Source of the DNA: Acidobacteriota bacterium
GTDB taxonomy: Bacteria; Acidobacteriota; Blastocatellia; Pyrinomonadales; Pyrinomonadaceae
Direction: 5' to 3'
Assembly: GCA_020199775.1 (NCBI GenBank)
Contig: JAIVJZ010000042.1
Location: forward strand, 95,605-159,604
DNA length: 64,000 nt
In this document: positions 9,901 through 19,544 of the stretch, in pieces
How positions within the stretch are numbered: position 1 is the stretch's first letter
Layout of the letters: every line of letters starts with the position of its first letter
Program-made: the position numbers and the translations under genes
The notes under the pieces: model-generated
Database searches by the model: none
What the model saw: only the letters and a program-made list of their open reading frames with translations
Told to the model about the DNA's origin: nothing

Positions 9901-12900
9901 TCTCCGCCGAACTCTCCAACAGCAGCCCGACCGGCGTCTCCGCCCCCACGCTCATCTTGCGGAGGTAATGTGCAAGTTGATTGGCGCGCGCGTTCAGCTT
10001 GCCGTAAGTTAAATGTTCTTCCCCGAAGATGACGGCCAGAGCATCCGGCCTGTGCTTTGCCTGCGCCTCGAACGCTTCGTGAACGCCCGCGCCGGAAGTT
10101 AATTGCCGCCCGTTGTCGTTCCATTCGACGAGCATTAACCGGCGTTCGGCATCGCTCAGGAGCGGTAAGTTCGAGAGGCGATGTTCGGGGGCGGCGGCGA
10201 TGCCCTGAAGCAGCATGCGCCAACGCCGGAGCATGTCTGCGATGGTTGGCTCGTCAAACAGGTCGGTGCTGTATTCGGCGACGACGACGAGACCCTCGTG
10301 GCCGTCAACCACGTCGAGACTCAAATCAAACTGCGTGGCGACTCGCTCAACTTCGAGTGGGGCGAGCATCACGCCCGCCATCGGGAGTTCCTCCTTCGGC
10401 GTGTTTTCCAGTTGAAACATGACCTGAAAGAGCGGATTGCGGCTCAAGCTGCGCGCCGGTTGCACTTCCTCCACCAGTTGTTCGAACGGCAAGTCCTGAT
10501 GCGCGTAGGCTTCGAGCGCCACCCGCCGCACGCGTCTCAATAATTCCAGAAAGCTCGGATTACCCGACGCGTCCGTCCGCATCACCAGCGTATTGACGAA
10601 GAAGCCGATGAGGTTTTCGATCTCGACGCGGTTACGGTTGGCAATGGGCGAGCCGACGATGATGTCGTCCTGCCCCGTGTAGCGTTGCAGCAAAGCCTTG
10701 AAGGCGGCGAGGAGCAACATGAACAACGTTACGCCCTCGCGCTGGCACAGGGCATTCAATGCTTTGCTCAACCTCGCGGGATAGACCGCCGTGTAGCTCG
10801 CTCCGCGAAAACTCTGGACGGCGGGGCGTGGCCGGTCGGTCACAAGGTTGAGCGTCGGAATGTCGCCGCCGAGTTGTCGTTTCCAGTAGTCCAGATGCTT
10901 TTCTAAAACTTCTCCGGTTAGCCAACGCCGCTGCCAGTGCGCGAAGTCTGCGTATTGAATCGGCAGCGGCGAAAGCTGCGGGGCCGTACCTTCGTCAAAG
11001 GATTTATAGAGCGCGGCCACTTCGCGCACGAGCACGCCCATCGACCAGCCGTCCGATACGATGTGATGCATGGCGACGACGAGCACGTGATCGTCGTCGT
11101 CGAGCCGCATCAAAGTGGCACGCAAGAGCGGCCCCCGCGCAAGGTCAAACGGATGTCGCGCCTCTTCCGCCGCGCGCCGCTGTGCCTCACCGACGCGCTC
11201 GCTCTCCGACAACGCGTCGAGATTGACGATGCTCCAACCGAATCTCCCGGTGGAATCGATAACCTGCACCGGCTTGCCGTCGCGGGTGCTGAAACTCGTC
11301 CTCAAACTTTCATGCCGCTCGACCAGTTTGCCGAGCGTTTGTTCCAACGCCGCCGCATTGAGTCGGCCTGTCAGACGAACTGCGGTCGGAATGTTGTAAG
11401 CCGAAGTGCTCGGTTCGAGTTCATGTAGGAACCAGAGTCTTTGCTGCGCGAAGGAGAGAGGCAGATTTTCGTCGCGCCCGACGGCGACAATCGACGGCGC
11501 GGACGTGCCCGCCTCCACGCGCAACGCCGCTTCCACTTGCGCGGCTTGCGCGGCCACGGTGGGGGCGTCAAAAAGAGTGCCGAGCGCAAGTTCCACTCCG
11601 AAGTGGGCGCGTACGCGAGAGACAAGTTGGGTCGCCAAGAGCGAATGTCCGCCGAGTTCAAAAAAGTCTCCGTCGAGACTGACGCGCTCGACTTTCAGCA
11701 GTTCTGCCCAGAGGCGCGTGAGTATCTCTTCCACGGGCGTGCGCGGCGCAAGGTAATTGTCCTCCGGCGCGGGAATCGCGTGTTCGTGCGACAACAACGC
11801 CTGACGATTGACTTTGCCGTTCGACGACAAAGGCATCTCCGCAATTGACACAACGGCGGACGGCAGCATGTGTTCCGGCAGCCTCTGTTTCAGGAAACTA
11901 TTAATTTCGGCCAGCGTTAAAGTTGCACCATCTTCGGCAACGACGTAGGCGACGAGTCGCTTATCGGTGGCGTCGGTTCCGCTAGCCATGACGACCGCCT
12001 GACGGACGGCTCTGTATTGTCCTAATGCCGCTTCGATTTCGCCCAACTCGATACGAAAGCCACGTATTTTCACCTGACGGTCGCGCCGACCGATAAACTC
12101 AATCGCTCCGTCGGGCAGGAAACGCGCGAGGTCGCCCGTTCGATAGAGCCGCGCGCCCGGCGCTTCGCTAAACGGATGCGGGACGAATTTTTCAGCCGTC
12201 AGTTCGGGTTGATTGAGATAGCCGCGTGCCAGCCCGTCGCCGCCAATCAGGAGTTCACCGATGAAGCCGCGCGGGACAGGTCGCAGACCGCCGTCGAGAA
12301 TATAGACTTCTGTATTAGCGATGGGACGACCGATAGGCACTGACGTTTTTGCGCCGTCGCTTCGTTCGAGGCGATGGCAACAGGCGAAGGTTGTGCTTTC
12401 GGTCGGGCCATATCCGTTGATCAGGGCACAACTCTGACCGGCTTCACCTAGAAACTTGCGCACGTGCGCGGCGGAAAGAACGTCTCCGCCCGCGAGAAGT
12501 TGATGCAACGATTTCAACCCGTCCGCGTGTTCGTCAACCATCACGTGGAATAATCCGGCGGTGAGCCAGAGAGTGGTGATCCCTTGATCACGGATGGTTC
12601 GCGCGAGGTCTGGCAGAGAGGCTTTGCCCCTGGGCATCAACACCAGTTGCGCGCCGTTCAGGAGGCTCCCCCAGATTTCAAACGTCGAAGCATCAAACGC
12701 AAGCGGGGCAAACTGAAGAAAGACTTCGCTCTCGTCGAAGCCGGCGTAATTATTCCCCCGCACAAGGCGCACCACGCCGCGATGCGTGACGGCGACGCCT
12801 TTCGGCTCGCCTGTCGAACCGGAGGTGTAGGTCACGTAGGCGAGGTTTTCGGCGGCGGCTTCTCCCTGAACATTCTCCACACTTTCGACTGCGATGCGAG

Positions 12901-14809
12901 GCCAATCAGCGTCGAGGATAACCAGTGGCGCGTGATGCGCGGGCAGCGCGTCTGCCAGTGCTTCCACGGTCAATACTAATTGTGTCCGCGTGTCGTCGAG
13001 CATGAACAGCAGCCGCTCCGGTGGGTACGCTGTGTCCAAAGCTACGTATGTCGCCCCTGCTTTCAGTACTCCGAGCAGGCCGATGATCATCTCAGGCGAA
13101 CGCTCCAGGCACAGGCCGACACGCGTTTCCGTCTCGACGCCACGAGCGCGCAGATAATGTGCGAGTTGGTTGGCGCGCCCGTTTAGTTCACGATAGGTCA
13201 GCCGCTGCTCACCGAAAACGACGGCGATGCTGTCGGGGGTTTTCTCTGCCTGTTCCTCAAAAAGTTTATGAATGGAACTGTCGCGCGGGTAAGGGCGCGC
13301 CGTCTCGCTTCCCGTGCGGAGCGTTTCGCGTCGTTCGTCCTCGCTCAACAACTCGAATGCGGAGATGCGCTCATCGGGATCGACGACGATGCCTTCGAGA
13401 AGTTTTTGGAAATAACCGGACAGTCGCTTGACGGTCTCGGCTTCAAAGAGCGTCGTGCTGTAGACGATGTCGCCGCGAATGCCCTCCGGCCAATCCCACA
13501 GATGAAGTTCCAAATCGAATCTCGTCGTCGTGGCGTCAAACTCTTGCGGTCGCAACGTCAAGTCGGTCAAAGTGTTTGCAGAGGTCGGGAGGTTCTGCAA
13601 GTCAAAGATAATCTGGACGAGAGGATTGCGGCTGCGGTCGCGTTCGGGTTGCAGTTCTCGAACGAGACGCTCGAACGGCAGTTCTTGATGCGAATAAGCG
13701 TCGAGTGTTGTTTCTTTGACGTGGTGGAGCAATTCCCGAAACGTCTGTTCGCCGTCGAGGTTCGCGCGCATGACCAACGTGTTGACGAAGAATCCGATGA
13801 GTTGCTCGAACTCCGAGCGACTGCGATTCGCAACCGGCGTCCCGACCAAAAAATCATCCTGATGCGTGAGCCGACCGAGAAGCGTCTGAAAGGCGGCGAG
13901 CATCGTCATGTAGAGCGTCGCGCCCGCGCCATGGCTCAAGTCCCTGAGCGCCTCCGACAAGTTTGCCGGAAGCGCGAACGACTCCGTCGCGCCCTTGAAC
14001 TCCTGCAACGGGGGTCGCGGGTAATCCGTCGGCACGCCCAGCACGGTAGTCGCGCCGTCGAGTTGCTCTGTCCAGTGGCGAAGCTGTGACGAGAGCACGT
14101 CTTCCGTCAAGCCACCGCGTTGCCACGCGGCATAATCCGCGTACTGGATGGGCAAATCTTCCAGCGGCGACGGCCGCCCGCAAAGGTATGCCTCGTACAG
14201 CACGGCCACTTCGCGCACGAGCACGTCCAACGACCACGCATCGCCGACGATGTGATGCATCGTCAGGAGCAGCACGTGCTCCTCCGCATCTAATTGCAGA
14301 AGTCGTGTGCGTAATAAAGGCGCGTGTTGAAGGTTGAAAGGTTGTCGTGTTTCTTCGGTCGCCAGCCGCACCGCTTCCGCCTCGCGGGCCGCTTCCGGCA
14401 ACTCGCGGAGGTCAATGACAGGAAGGCTCAAAGCTAATTCGGGCGTGACGATCTGCGCCGGACGCTCGTTCTCCAGAGCGAAACTTGTGCGCAAACTTTC
14501 ATGCCGACGAACGACTTCATTAAAACTCCGTTGCAGGATTTCGACCTTCAGCCGACCGGTGAGGCGCAGAGCCGCCGGGATGTTATAAGCCGGACTGCCC
14601 GGTTCAAGTTGATCGAAAAACCATAGGCGTTCCTGCGCGAAAGAGAGTGCGTGCGAAGGGGCACCGGGGTCTCGTCGCGGAATAGTCTGCGCGGCGGGGG
14701 AAGTTTCCCAGTCTCCCTTGATGCGTCGTTCGAGCAACGCGCGTTTCGCCGCTGAAAGCTGAGAGCGTCGGTTTTGTATATCGCTTTTCGTCGTCTTGTC
14801 AGTTGACAT
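6938..14809 (-). CDS. NRPS, C-A-PCP-C-A(N-methyltransferase)-PCP
   Basis: Two-module synthetase of about 2623 aa. C1 carries HHIVGDAWS. A1 pocket reads DAFWLGGTF, a classic valine code. PCP1 is at ~1050 (LGGHSLLAT). C2 carries HHIVSDGWS. A2 reads DVENVGAIT, which I cannot assign. An S-adenosylmethionine-dependent N-methyltransferase is inserted in A2 between the KLRGYRIELGEV core (~residue 1986) and the final NGKIDR subdomain; its SAM loop is EIGCGTG (~2110). PCP2 is at ~2545 and the tail is basic (RQAHRMKRAAKD). No thioesterase is present, so the chain passes on. I chose ATG 14809 because GAGG sits 7 nt upstream; ATG 14824 in frame lacks a good ribosome site. The N-terminus has the helix LSAAKRALLERRIKG typical of NRPS docking. 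The product would add Val and then an N-methylated residue. Confidence 0.95.
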   Translation of the reverse strand: MSTDKTTKSDIQNRRSQLSAAKRALLERRIKGDWETSPAAQTIPRRDPGAPSHALSFAQERLWFFDQLEPGSPAYNIPAALRLTGRLKVEILQRSFNEVVRRHESLRTSFALENERPAQIVTPELALSLPVIDLRELPEAAREAEAVRLATEETRQPFNLQHAPLLRTRLLQLDAEEHVLLLTMHHIVGDAWSLDVLVREVAVLYEAYLCGRPSPLEDLPIQYADYAAWQRGGLTEDVLSSQLRHWTEQLDGATTVLGVPTDYPRPPLQEFKGATESFALPANLSEALRDLSHGAGATLYMTMLAAFQTLLGRLTHQDDFLVGTPVANRSRSEFEQLIGFFVNTLVMRANLDGEQTFRELLHHVKETTLDAYSHQELPFERLVRELQPERDRSRNPLVQIIFDLQNLPTSANTLTDLTLRPQEFDATTTRFDLELHLWDWPEGIRGDIVYSTTLFEAETVKRLSGYFQKLLEGIVVDPDERISAFELLSEDERRETLRTGSETARPYPRDSSIHKLFEEQAEKTPDSIAVVFGEQRLTYRELNGRANQLAHYLRARGVETETRVGLCLERSPEMIIGLLGVLKAGATYVALDTAYPPERLLFMLDDTRTQLVLTVEALADALPAHHAPLVILDADWPRIAVESVENVQGEAAAENLAYVTYTSGSTGEPKGVAVTHRGVVRLVRGNNYAGFDESEVFLQFAPLAFDASTFEIWGSLLNGAQLVLMPRGKASLPDLARTIRDQGITTLWLTAGLFHVMVDEHADGLKSLHQLLAGGDVLSAAHVRKFLGEAGQSCALINGYGPTESTTFACCHRLERSDGAKTSVPIGRPIANTEVYILDGGLRPVPRGFIGELLIGGDGLARGYLNQPELTAEKFVPHPFSEAPGARLYRTGDLARFLPDGAIEFIGRRDRQVKIRGFRIELGEIEAALGQYRAVRQAVVMASGTDATDKRLVAYVVAEDGATLTLAEINSFLKQRLPEHMLPSAVVSIAEMPLSSNGKVNRQALLSHEHAIPAPEDNYLAPRTPVEEILTRLWAELLKVERVSLDGDFFELGGHSLLATQLVSRVRAHFGVELALGTLFDAPTVAAQAAQVEAALRVEAGTSAPSIVAVGRDENLPLSFAQQRLWFLHELEPSTSAYNIPTAVRLTGRLNAAALEQTLGKLVERHESLRTSFSTRDGKPVQVIDSTGRFGWSIVNLDALSESERVGEAQRRAAEEARHPFDLARGPLLRATLMRLDDDDHVLVVAMHHIVSDGWSMGVLVREVAALYKSFDEGTAPQLSPLPIQYADFAHWQRRWLTGEVLEKHLDYWKRQLGGDIPTLNLVTDRPRPAVQSFRGASYTAVYPARLSKALNALCQREGVTLFMLLLAAFKALLQRYTGQDDIIVGSPIANRNRVEIENLIGFFVNTLVMRTDASGNPSFLELLRRVRRVALEAYAHQDLPFEQLVEEVQPARSLSRNPLFQVMFQLENTPKEELPMAGVMLAPLEVERVATQFDLSLDVVDGHEGLVVVAEYSTDLFDEPTIADMLRRWRMLLQGIAAAPEHRLSNLPLLSDAERRLMLVEWNDNGRQLTSGAGVHEAFEAQAKHRPDALAVIFGEEHLTYGKLNARANQLAHYLRKMSVGAETPVGLLLESSAEMIVGLLAILKAGAAYVPLDSGYPPQRLSYMLEDARMSLVLTQRHLAEKLSVDGVRVLCLDVDAPRFANEPDVNPASHIVAENTAYVIYTSGSTGQPKGVAVPHRALMNHVASVSERYGLDAGDRVLQFASLSFDVAAEELFPTWSKGASVVLLRDGAREGGVEFLQFVEAEKLTVLNLPAPFWHEWVKDLSLLQKRLPALLRLVVVGSEKVASEVCAAWSKLHGGTVRLINAYGTSETCITSTVFDVDGCDGENHTGDSLPIGRPIFNTQLYVLDHDLQPVPAGVAGELYIGGESLARGYYGRADLTAERFIPHPFSAEPGARLYRTGDLVRYLPDRNVEFLGRADEQVKLRGYRIELGEVQSVLARHEAVREVVIAAREDVAGDKRLVAYVTLNAFDESASEVSTGSELEAEQLAQWQMVHNDEVFNETAGSQDPTFNISGWNSSYTGLPIAAEEMREWVDDTVERILARKPRRILEIGCGTGLLLFRLSPFCTSYNGTDFSRAALDFVRRQLHRNSEAFARVSLEERNADDFAGFANEAFDAVILNSVVQYFPNVEYLLRVLEGAVARVASGGFVLIGDVRSLPLLETFYASVELQKAEESLPVEQLRRRVQRRVMQEEELVISPAFFTALGEMLPRISHVEITPKRGRFHNELTKYRYQVMLHVGGELEGARATQTIWRDWRSERLSLPELRHLLEAEQPETFGIKGIENARLTADVWAREMMNAPECPDTAGALRQMLQRETGVQGLDPEALRALETELPYETHFNWARHDGDGRFDVLFERRSEAGTPRRPKFIFPRDAAKAKAWSEYVNNPLRGKQTRRLVPQLKELAKERLPSYMVPSAFVLLDEMPLTPNGKIDRRALPPPEGVRPELRGTFVAPRTHVERKLADIWSNLLGVSQVGVQDNFFEMGGHSLLATQFVSRVREAFQVEMPLRQLFEQPTIAGLAKLIEHAQSDAPEPRTSEIVPLSRQAHRMKRAAKDLLR

Positions 14810-14830
14810 CCTTCGACCTCGCATCCGGCT

Positions 14831-17800
14831 TCATGATTGGCCTTCGAGCATCCGCTCGGCTTCTTCATCGCTCACTTCCTCCAAATGAGCGATGAAGGCT
14901 TCTTCGATCAGCAGCGATAACTCGGCAATGGTCGGTCGCCAGAAGAGGTCGCGCAGCAGCAACTCGATGTCAAAGGCTCGACGCGCACGCGAGACAAGCT
15001 GTGCGGCGAGCAAAGAATCTCCACCCAACTCAAAAAAGTTGTCGTGCACGCCGATTTGCTTGAGATCAAGCACTTGCATGAAGATGGCCGCAAGCCGTTG
15101 CTCGATGAAGGTTTCGGGCGCGACGTATGCGGCTTCAAGGTCAGGCCTGTAGGCATCGGGCGCGGGCAGGGCGCGGCGGTCAATCTTGCCGCTCGGCGTG
15201 AGCGGCCATTGGCGAAGAAAGAGAAACGCCGACGGATTCATGTATTCGGGCAAACGTTCCTTGAGATAAGCTCGCAGTTGCGTCACGCTCGGCGTGTGTG
15301 CCTCGTTGTGAGCGATGATGTAGGCCACGAGGCGTTTATCTTCCGTTGCGCCCTGATGCACCATGACCACCGTTTCACGAATTGCCTCGTGGTGATTCAG
15401 CGCGGTTTCGATGTCGGCGAGTTCGATGCGGAAGCCACGCACTTTAACCTGATAATCGAGACGCCCCGCAAACTCGATGGCGCCGTCGTCGTGATAACGC
15501 ACGAGGTCGCCGGTGCGATAAAGTCGCCCTCCGGGCAAGACGCCGAAGGGGTCTGGGATGAACTGCGCGGCGGTGAGTTCGGGACGATTGACGTAGCCGT
15601 GAGCCAGCCCGTCGCCGCCGATGTGCAGTTCGCCGTAGATGCCCACCGGCACGGGGTTCATGGCAACATCAAGCACGTAGAAACGTGTATTGGCTAAAGG
15701 CCGACCGAGAGGCACATGCTCCTCTCCGTGCCGCAACTGGTGCGCCCCTGACCAAATGGTTGTCTCGGTTGGCCCGTACAGATTCCAGACTTCGCCGCCC
15801 CTCTCTAAAAGTTGGGCAGCCAACTCTCTCGACATTGCTTCCCCGCCGCACAGCACTTTGAGACGTCTGCCCATCCGGCCGCGCCAGCCCGTTTCGACGA
15901 GCATGCGCCACGTCGCAGGCGTGGCTTGCATGGCGTTGGCGCGTGTGTCTTCGAGCATCTTCGACAACCGTGTTCCATCGGAAATTGTCTCGCTGCCTGC
16001 GATGACGATTCGTGCGCCTACCATCAACGGCAAATAAATTTCCAGTCCGGCTATGTCGAACGAGAGCGTCGTGACGGCGAGCAGCGTGTCGGCATTCGTC
16101 AGGTTCGTCTTCGCTCTCATGGCGTAAAGAAAATTAACGACGGCGCGGTGCGGTACCTGCACACCTTTAGGCTGTCCCGTCGAGCCGGACGTGTAGAGCA
16201 CATAGGCCGGGCTTTCGCTTGTTAAATCGTCGGAAAGATTCTCGCCGCTCCGCCGCTCAATCGCTGCCCGCTCCGTGTCGAGACTAATCGCTCGCGCGCC
16301 GTTTTCAGGTAACTTTTCGCGCAGTCGTTCCTCGGTCAAGAGCGCCGCCAACGATGCGTCTTCGATCATGAACGCGAGGCGTTGCCGGGGCACATGCATA
16401 TCCAGTGGAACGTACGCGGCTCCGGCCTTCAAGACGGCGAGTAGGCTGATGACCATCTCGACCGAGCGTTCGACACAGATACCCACACGCGTTCCGGCAT
16501 CGACACCCACGGTTTTCAGATAATGCGCGAGTTGATTGGAGCGCCGGTTCAACTCTCGATAAGTCACCTCTTCCTGATCAAACACTAACGCGACCGAATC
16601 AGGAGTGCGCTCGACCTGCGCCTCGAATAGCTCGTGGATGCAACGTCCGCGCGGATACTCCGCCGCCGTGTCGTTCCACTTGAAGAGGAGTTGCTGCCGC
16701 TCGCGTGTGGATAAAATCGGTAAATCCGAAAGACGCCGTCCGGCATCCGCGACGATGGCTTCGAGCAGGATTTCCAGATGTTTTGTCATGCGCTCCATGC
16801 GGGAACGCCGGTAGAGGTCGGTCGGATATTCGATGTCTATTTCGAAGCCTTCGGGCGTTTCGGTCATGGCGAGCGTGATGTCGAAGCGCGACGCACGATT
16901 ATCAATAGTCAGATGCTTGGCGGTCATGCCCAGCACTTCCATGACGGTCAGTTCGGGGAAATCGAGATAGATGAGTGACGCTTGCACAATCGGATTGCGG
17001 CTCGCATCTTGCGGGGGACGCAATTCCTGCACGAGTTTTCCGAACGGCAGTTCTTGATGCGCAAACGCGCCGATTGCCGCCTCACGCTCGCGCTTCAACA
17101 GTTCACGAAAGGTCGGATTGCCGGACAGGCTCGTGCGAAAGACCAGAAGGTTGAGCAGATAGCCGACAAGATTATCGAGTTCGGGACGGTTGCGGTTGGC
17201 GAAGGTTGCGCCGACGAGAACATCGTCTTGTCCGGTGTAGCGATATAGCAGTGTCTTGTAGGCGGCCAACGCGAGCATAAACATCGTGACGCCTTCCCGC
17301 TTGCAGACCTCCTTGAGCGCATCGAGCAGACGCTTCGGATAGGTGGCGAAAGCCCGCGCGCCCTTGAAATTTTGAATGGGCGGGCGCGTGTAATCGGTCG
17401 GCACTTCGAGCACGTAAGGCGCGCCCGCCAGTTGTTGCTTCCAGTAAGCGACTTGCTTTTGATAAATCTCGCCTTGCATCCGCCCGCGCTGCCACGCGGC
17501 ATAATCGGCATACTGGATCGGCAATGGCGGCAGAGGCGACGGCTGACCGCTCGCCAACGCTTGATAGAGCAAGCCCGTCTCCCGCTCAAAGATCGCTCCC
17601 GACCAACGGTCTGTGACGGTGTGATGCATGTTGACGTGCATCACATAATCGTCATCCGCCAGCCGTATGAGGCCGATGCGGACGAGCGGCCCCTTCTCTA
17701 AATCGAACGGCGCGGCGAAGTCTTCGGTCGTCAGTCGCAGGGCTTCCGCCAAGCGTTCATCTTCGGGCAGGGATGCGAGGTCAACGGGTATCAGTGGAAT

Positions 17801-18160
17801 CTTCAGTTCCGGCGCGATGACTTGCATTGGCTGTCCGTCAACGACGGCAAATGTCGTGCGCAGCGATTCGTGCCGAACCACCAATTCATTCACCACCTGC
17901 CGCATGATTTCCACATCGAGCGGCCCTCGCAGCCGGCTGGCGCTGAAAATATTGTAGGCGCTGTTGCCGGGTTGTAGCTGGTCAATGAACCACAGGCGCT
18001 CCTGGTCAATTGAGGGCAGACAATAAGGGGAATCGCTCGGCGGCCGGTGTGGGATGATCTGCGCGTCGGGCGCGTGCAGTCCTTTCTGCTTGAGGCGTGC
18101 CTCAAACAGGGCGCGCTGTTCAGGCGTCAGCGCGGAAATTCTACTCGACAGGTCTTGCAT
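14831..18160 (-). CDS. NRPS, single module C-A-PCP (glycine code)
   Basis: One-module synthetase of 1109 aa. The N-terminal helix LTPEQRALFEARLKQKG (residues ~10-26) matches NRPS docking helices. The C domain (~35-470) has an intact HHxxxD (HHTVTD) although R replaces the usual G after D. The A domain (~500-990) has YTSGSTGQPKG and pocket residues DILQLGLIW, the textbook glycine code. The PCP (~1040) reads LGGDSLLAA. The C-terminus ends in LEEVSDEEAERMLEGQ, a docking-type acidic helix. Start ATG 18160 has AAAGGGAA just upstream. It lies 41 bp after the monooxygenase gene and 21 bp before the preferred start of the next NRPS, so these belong to one operon. It should condense the polyketide-extended chain with glycine. 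Confidence 0.95.
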   Translation of the reverse strand: MQDLSSRISALTPEQRALFEARLKQKGLHAPDAQIIPHRPPSDSPYCLPSIDQERLWFIDQLQPGNSAYNIFSASRLRGPLDVEIMRQVVNELVVRHESLRTTFAVVDGQPMQVIAPELKIPLIPVDLASLPEDERLAEALRLTTEDFAAPFDLEKGPLVRIGLIRLADDDYVMHVNMHHTVTDRWSGAIFERETGLLYQALASGQPSPLPPLPIQYADYAAWQRGRMQGEIYQKQVAYWKQQLAGAPYVLEVPTDYTRPPIQNFKGARAFATYPKRLLDALKEVCKREGVTMFMLALAAYKTLLYRYTGQDDVLVGATFANRNRPELDNLVGYLLNLLVFRTSLSGNPTFRELLKREREAAIGAFAHQELPFGKLVQELRPPQDASRNPIVQASLIYLDFPELTVMEVLGMTAKHLTIDNRASRFDITLAMTETPEGFEIDIEYPTDLYRRSRMERMTKHLEILLEAIVADAGRRLSDLPILSTRERQQLLFKWNDTAAEYPRGRCIHELFEAQVERTPDSVALVFDQEEVTYRELNRRSNQLAHYLKTVGVDAGTRVGICVERSVEMVISLLAVLKAGAAYVPLDMHVPRQRLAFMIEDASLAALLTEERLREKLPENGARAISLDTERAAIERRSGENLSDDLTSESPAYVLYTSGSTGQPKGVQVPHRAVVNFLYAMRAKTNLTNADTLLAVTTLSFDIAGLEIYLPLMVGARIVIAGSETISDGTRLSKMLEDTRANAMQATPATWRMLVETGWRGRMGRRLKVLCGGEAMSRELAAQLLERGGEVWNLYGPTETTIWSGAHQLRHGEEHVPLGRPLANTRFYVLDVAMNPVPVGIYGELHIGGDGLAHGYVNRPELTAAQFIPDPFGVLPGGRLYRTGDLVRYHDDGAIEFAGRLDYQVKVRGFRIELADIETALNHHEAIRETVVMVHQGATEDKRLVAYIIAHNEAHTPSVTQLRAYLKERLPEYMNPSAFLFLRQWPLTPSGKIDRRALPAPDAYRPDLEAAYVAPETFIEQRLAAIFMQVLDLKQIGVHDNFFELGGDSLLAAQLVSRARRAFDIELLLRDLFWRPTIAELSLLIEEAFIAHLEEVSDEEAERMLEGQS

Positions 18161-18201
18161 CTCGATTCCCTTTGCGTTTTTCCATTCGTGGAAACACTCT
18201 C

Positions 18202-19485
18202 TCAGCGTTTTGCCGCCACGCCGGGACGCGCTTCAGGCTCTTGCGGTCGAGCGTAGTGTTCGCGCAGTTCGTTGAGGTGATGAAGGCTGTCCAGCACAGC
18301 ATCGGCCTCGACGCCGAAATCAACCAGACAGGCAACTTCGTCAACTCCGAGTTTCGTGAGCCGATCAAGTAAGCGCGCGCATTTGGCGGGTGTACCCAAC
18401 AGCGTGTGTGACTCAAAATATTTCTCAAAGGCTGCCGCCATCAAAACGTCTTTGTCCGCGTCGCTGATCGCATCGGGAGCGACATGAACATTTTCATACT
18501 GCTTGAAATACGTGCGTAGATAATTGGTGAAAGGGACGCGCACTTTCTGTCTCACGGCTTCGTCGCTGCGTCCGATGAAGGTGTGGAGCATCAACGTCAC
18601 CACGCCCTGCTCCGGGTCGTGCCCGTGCGCGGCGCGCGACTCACGATAGAGCGTGATGCGCTCTGTTAGTTCTTCATCCGCATAACCGACGTAGGCCGCT
18701 AAAACGTTCGCTCCGATCTCGCCCGCGCGCGACCACGTTTCGGCGCTCCCCGAACTTGTAATCCAGACGGGCAACCTCGGCTGCAAAGGCTTAGGCATGA
18801 TTTTTATTTCAACCTCTTGCTCTCTCACGCCCCGCAGTCGAATTGTTTCGCCCGCCCATAATTTCCGTATCAACTCGATGTGGCGAAACATCGTCTCTCG
18901 ACGTTCATCGTATGCGTCGGGCGCGAAGATGAAATCGTCTGGATGCCAGCCCGACGCGAAGGAGACGGCCACACGCCCGCGCGATAAATTGTCTATGACC
19001 GACCACTCCTCAGCGACGCGCACCGGATGATGGAGCGGCAGCGCAACGCTGCCCGCGCGAATCTGTAGGCGCTCGGTGAGGACGGCCAGCGCGGCGCTCA
19101 ACACGGACGGATTCGGATATAGTCCGCCAAAATCCTGAAAGTGACGCTCCGGTGTCCACACCGCATCGAAACCGTGATGGTCGGCAAACTTTGCGCTCTC
19201 GATGACGAGCCGGTATTTATCCTCGGTCTCCTTCGAGCCATCGCCGGAGAAAAAGTAGAGACCGAAGCGCAACCCGCGCCCGATGCTGCGTTGCTTCCAA
19301 TCAACTTCGGCCGTGCCCGTTTGCGTGAGTGCTTCCGGCGAACTCTCGCCGGCCTCAGGCGTCACTGTCGCCACCGCCCGCGCGGTTTCGGGCAGCGGCG
19401 ACAAGCCTTTATTCTTCAGACGCAATTCAAGCAGTTGACGCTGTTCGGGTGAAAGCGCAGCGAAGCGTTTTGAGAGTTCGTCCAT
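18202..19485 (-). CDS. Luciferase-like flavin monooxygenase (MupA/Atu3671-type) with NRPS-like docking helix
   Basis: 427 aa. The catalytic part (residues ~70-400) is a bacterial luciferase-like FMN-dependent monooxygenase: GLYFFSGDG start, TPERHFQDFGG, SFASGWHPDDF and the ITSSGSAETW region are typical of the LLM subfamily that occurs inside or beside NRPS/PKS enzymes. Such enzymes use reduced flavin and oxygen to oxidise a carrier-bound or released intermediate; the substrate here is unknown. The first 27 residues contain LSPEQRQLLELRLKNKG, nearly the same helix that starts the next NRPS. That suggests the enzyme docks on the assembly line, directly between PKS and Gly module. It starts 59 bp after the PKS stop. 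Oxidation at the alpha or beta carbon of the newly added malonate unit is a plausible job, but that is inference. Confidence 0.9.
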   Translation of the reverse strand: MDELSKRFAALSPEQRQLLELRLKNKGLSPLPETARAVATVTPEAGESSPEALTQTGTAEVDWKQRSIGRGLRFGLYFFSGDGSKETEDKYRLVIESAKFADHHGFDAVWTPERHFQDFGGLYPNPSVLSAALAVLTERLQIRAGSVALPLHHPVRVAEEWSVIDNLSRGRVAVSFASGWHPDDFIFAPDAYDERRETMFRHIELIRKLWAGETIRLRGVREQEVEIKIMPKPLQPRLPVWITSSGSAETWSRAGEIGANVLAAYVGYADEELTERITLYRESRAAHGHDPEQGVVTLMLHTFIGRSDEAVRQKVRVPFTNYLRTYFKQYENVHVAPDAISDADKDVLMAAAFEKYFESHTLLGTPAKCARLLDRLTKLGVDEVACLVDFGVEADAVLDSLHHLNELREHYARPQEPEARPGVAAKR

Positions 19486-19544
19486 CTACTTTCTTCTCGT
19501 TGATCCCCGCACGACGCATGCGGGCGTCGCCTGTCCGTTGATAG

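Noticed and set aside
13268..14089. Plus-strand open frame of 273 codons
   Set aside because: Antisense to the C and A domains of the Val NRPS.
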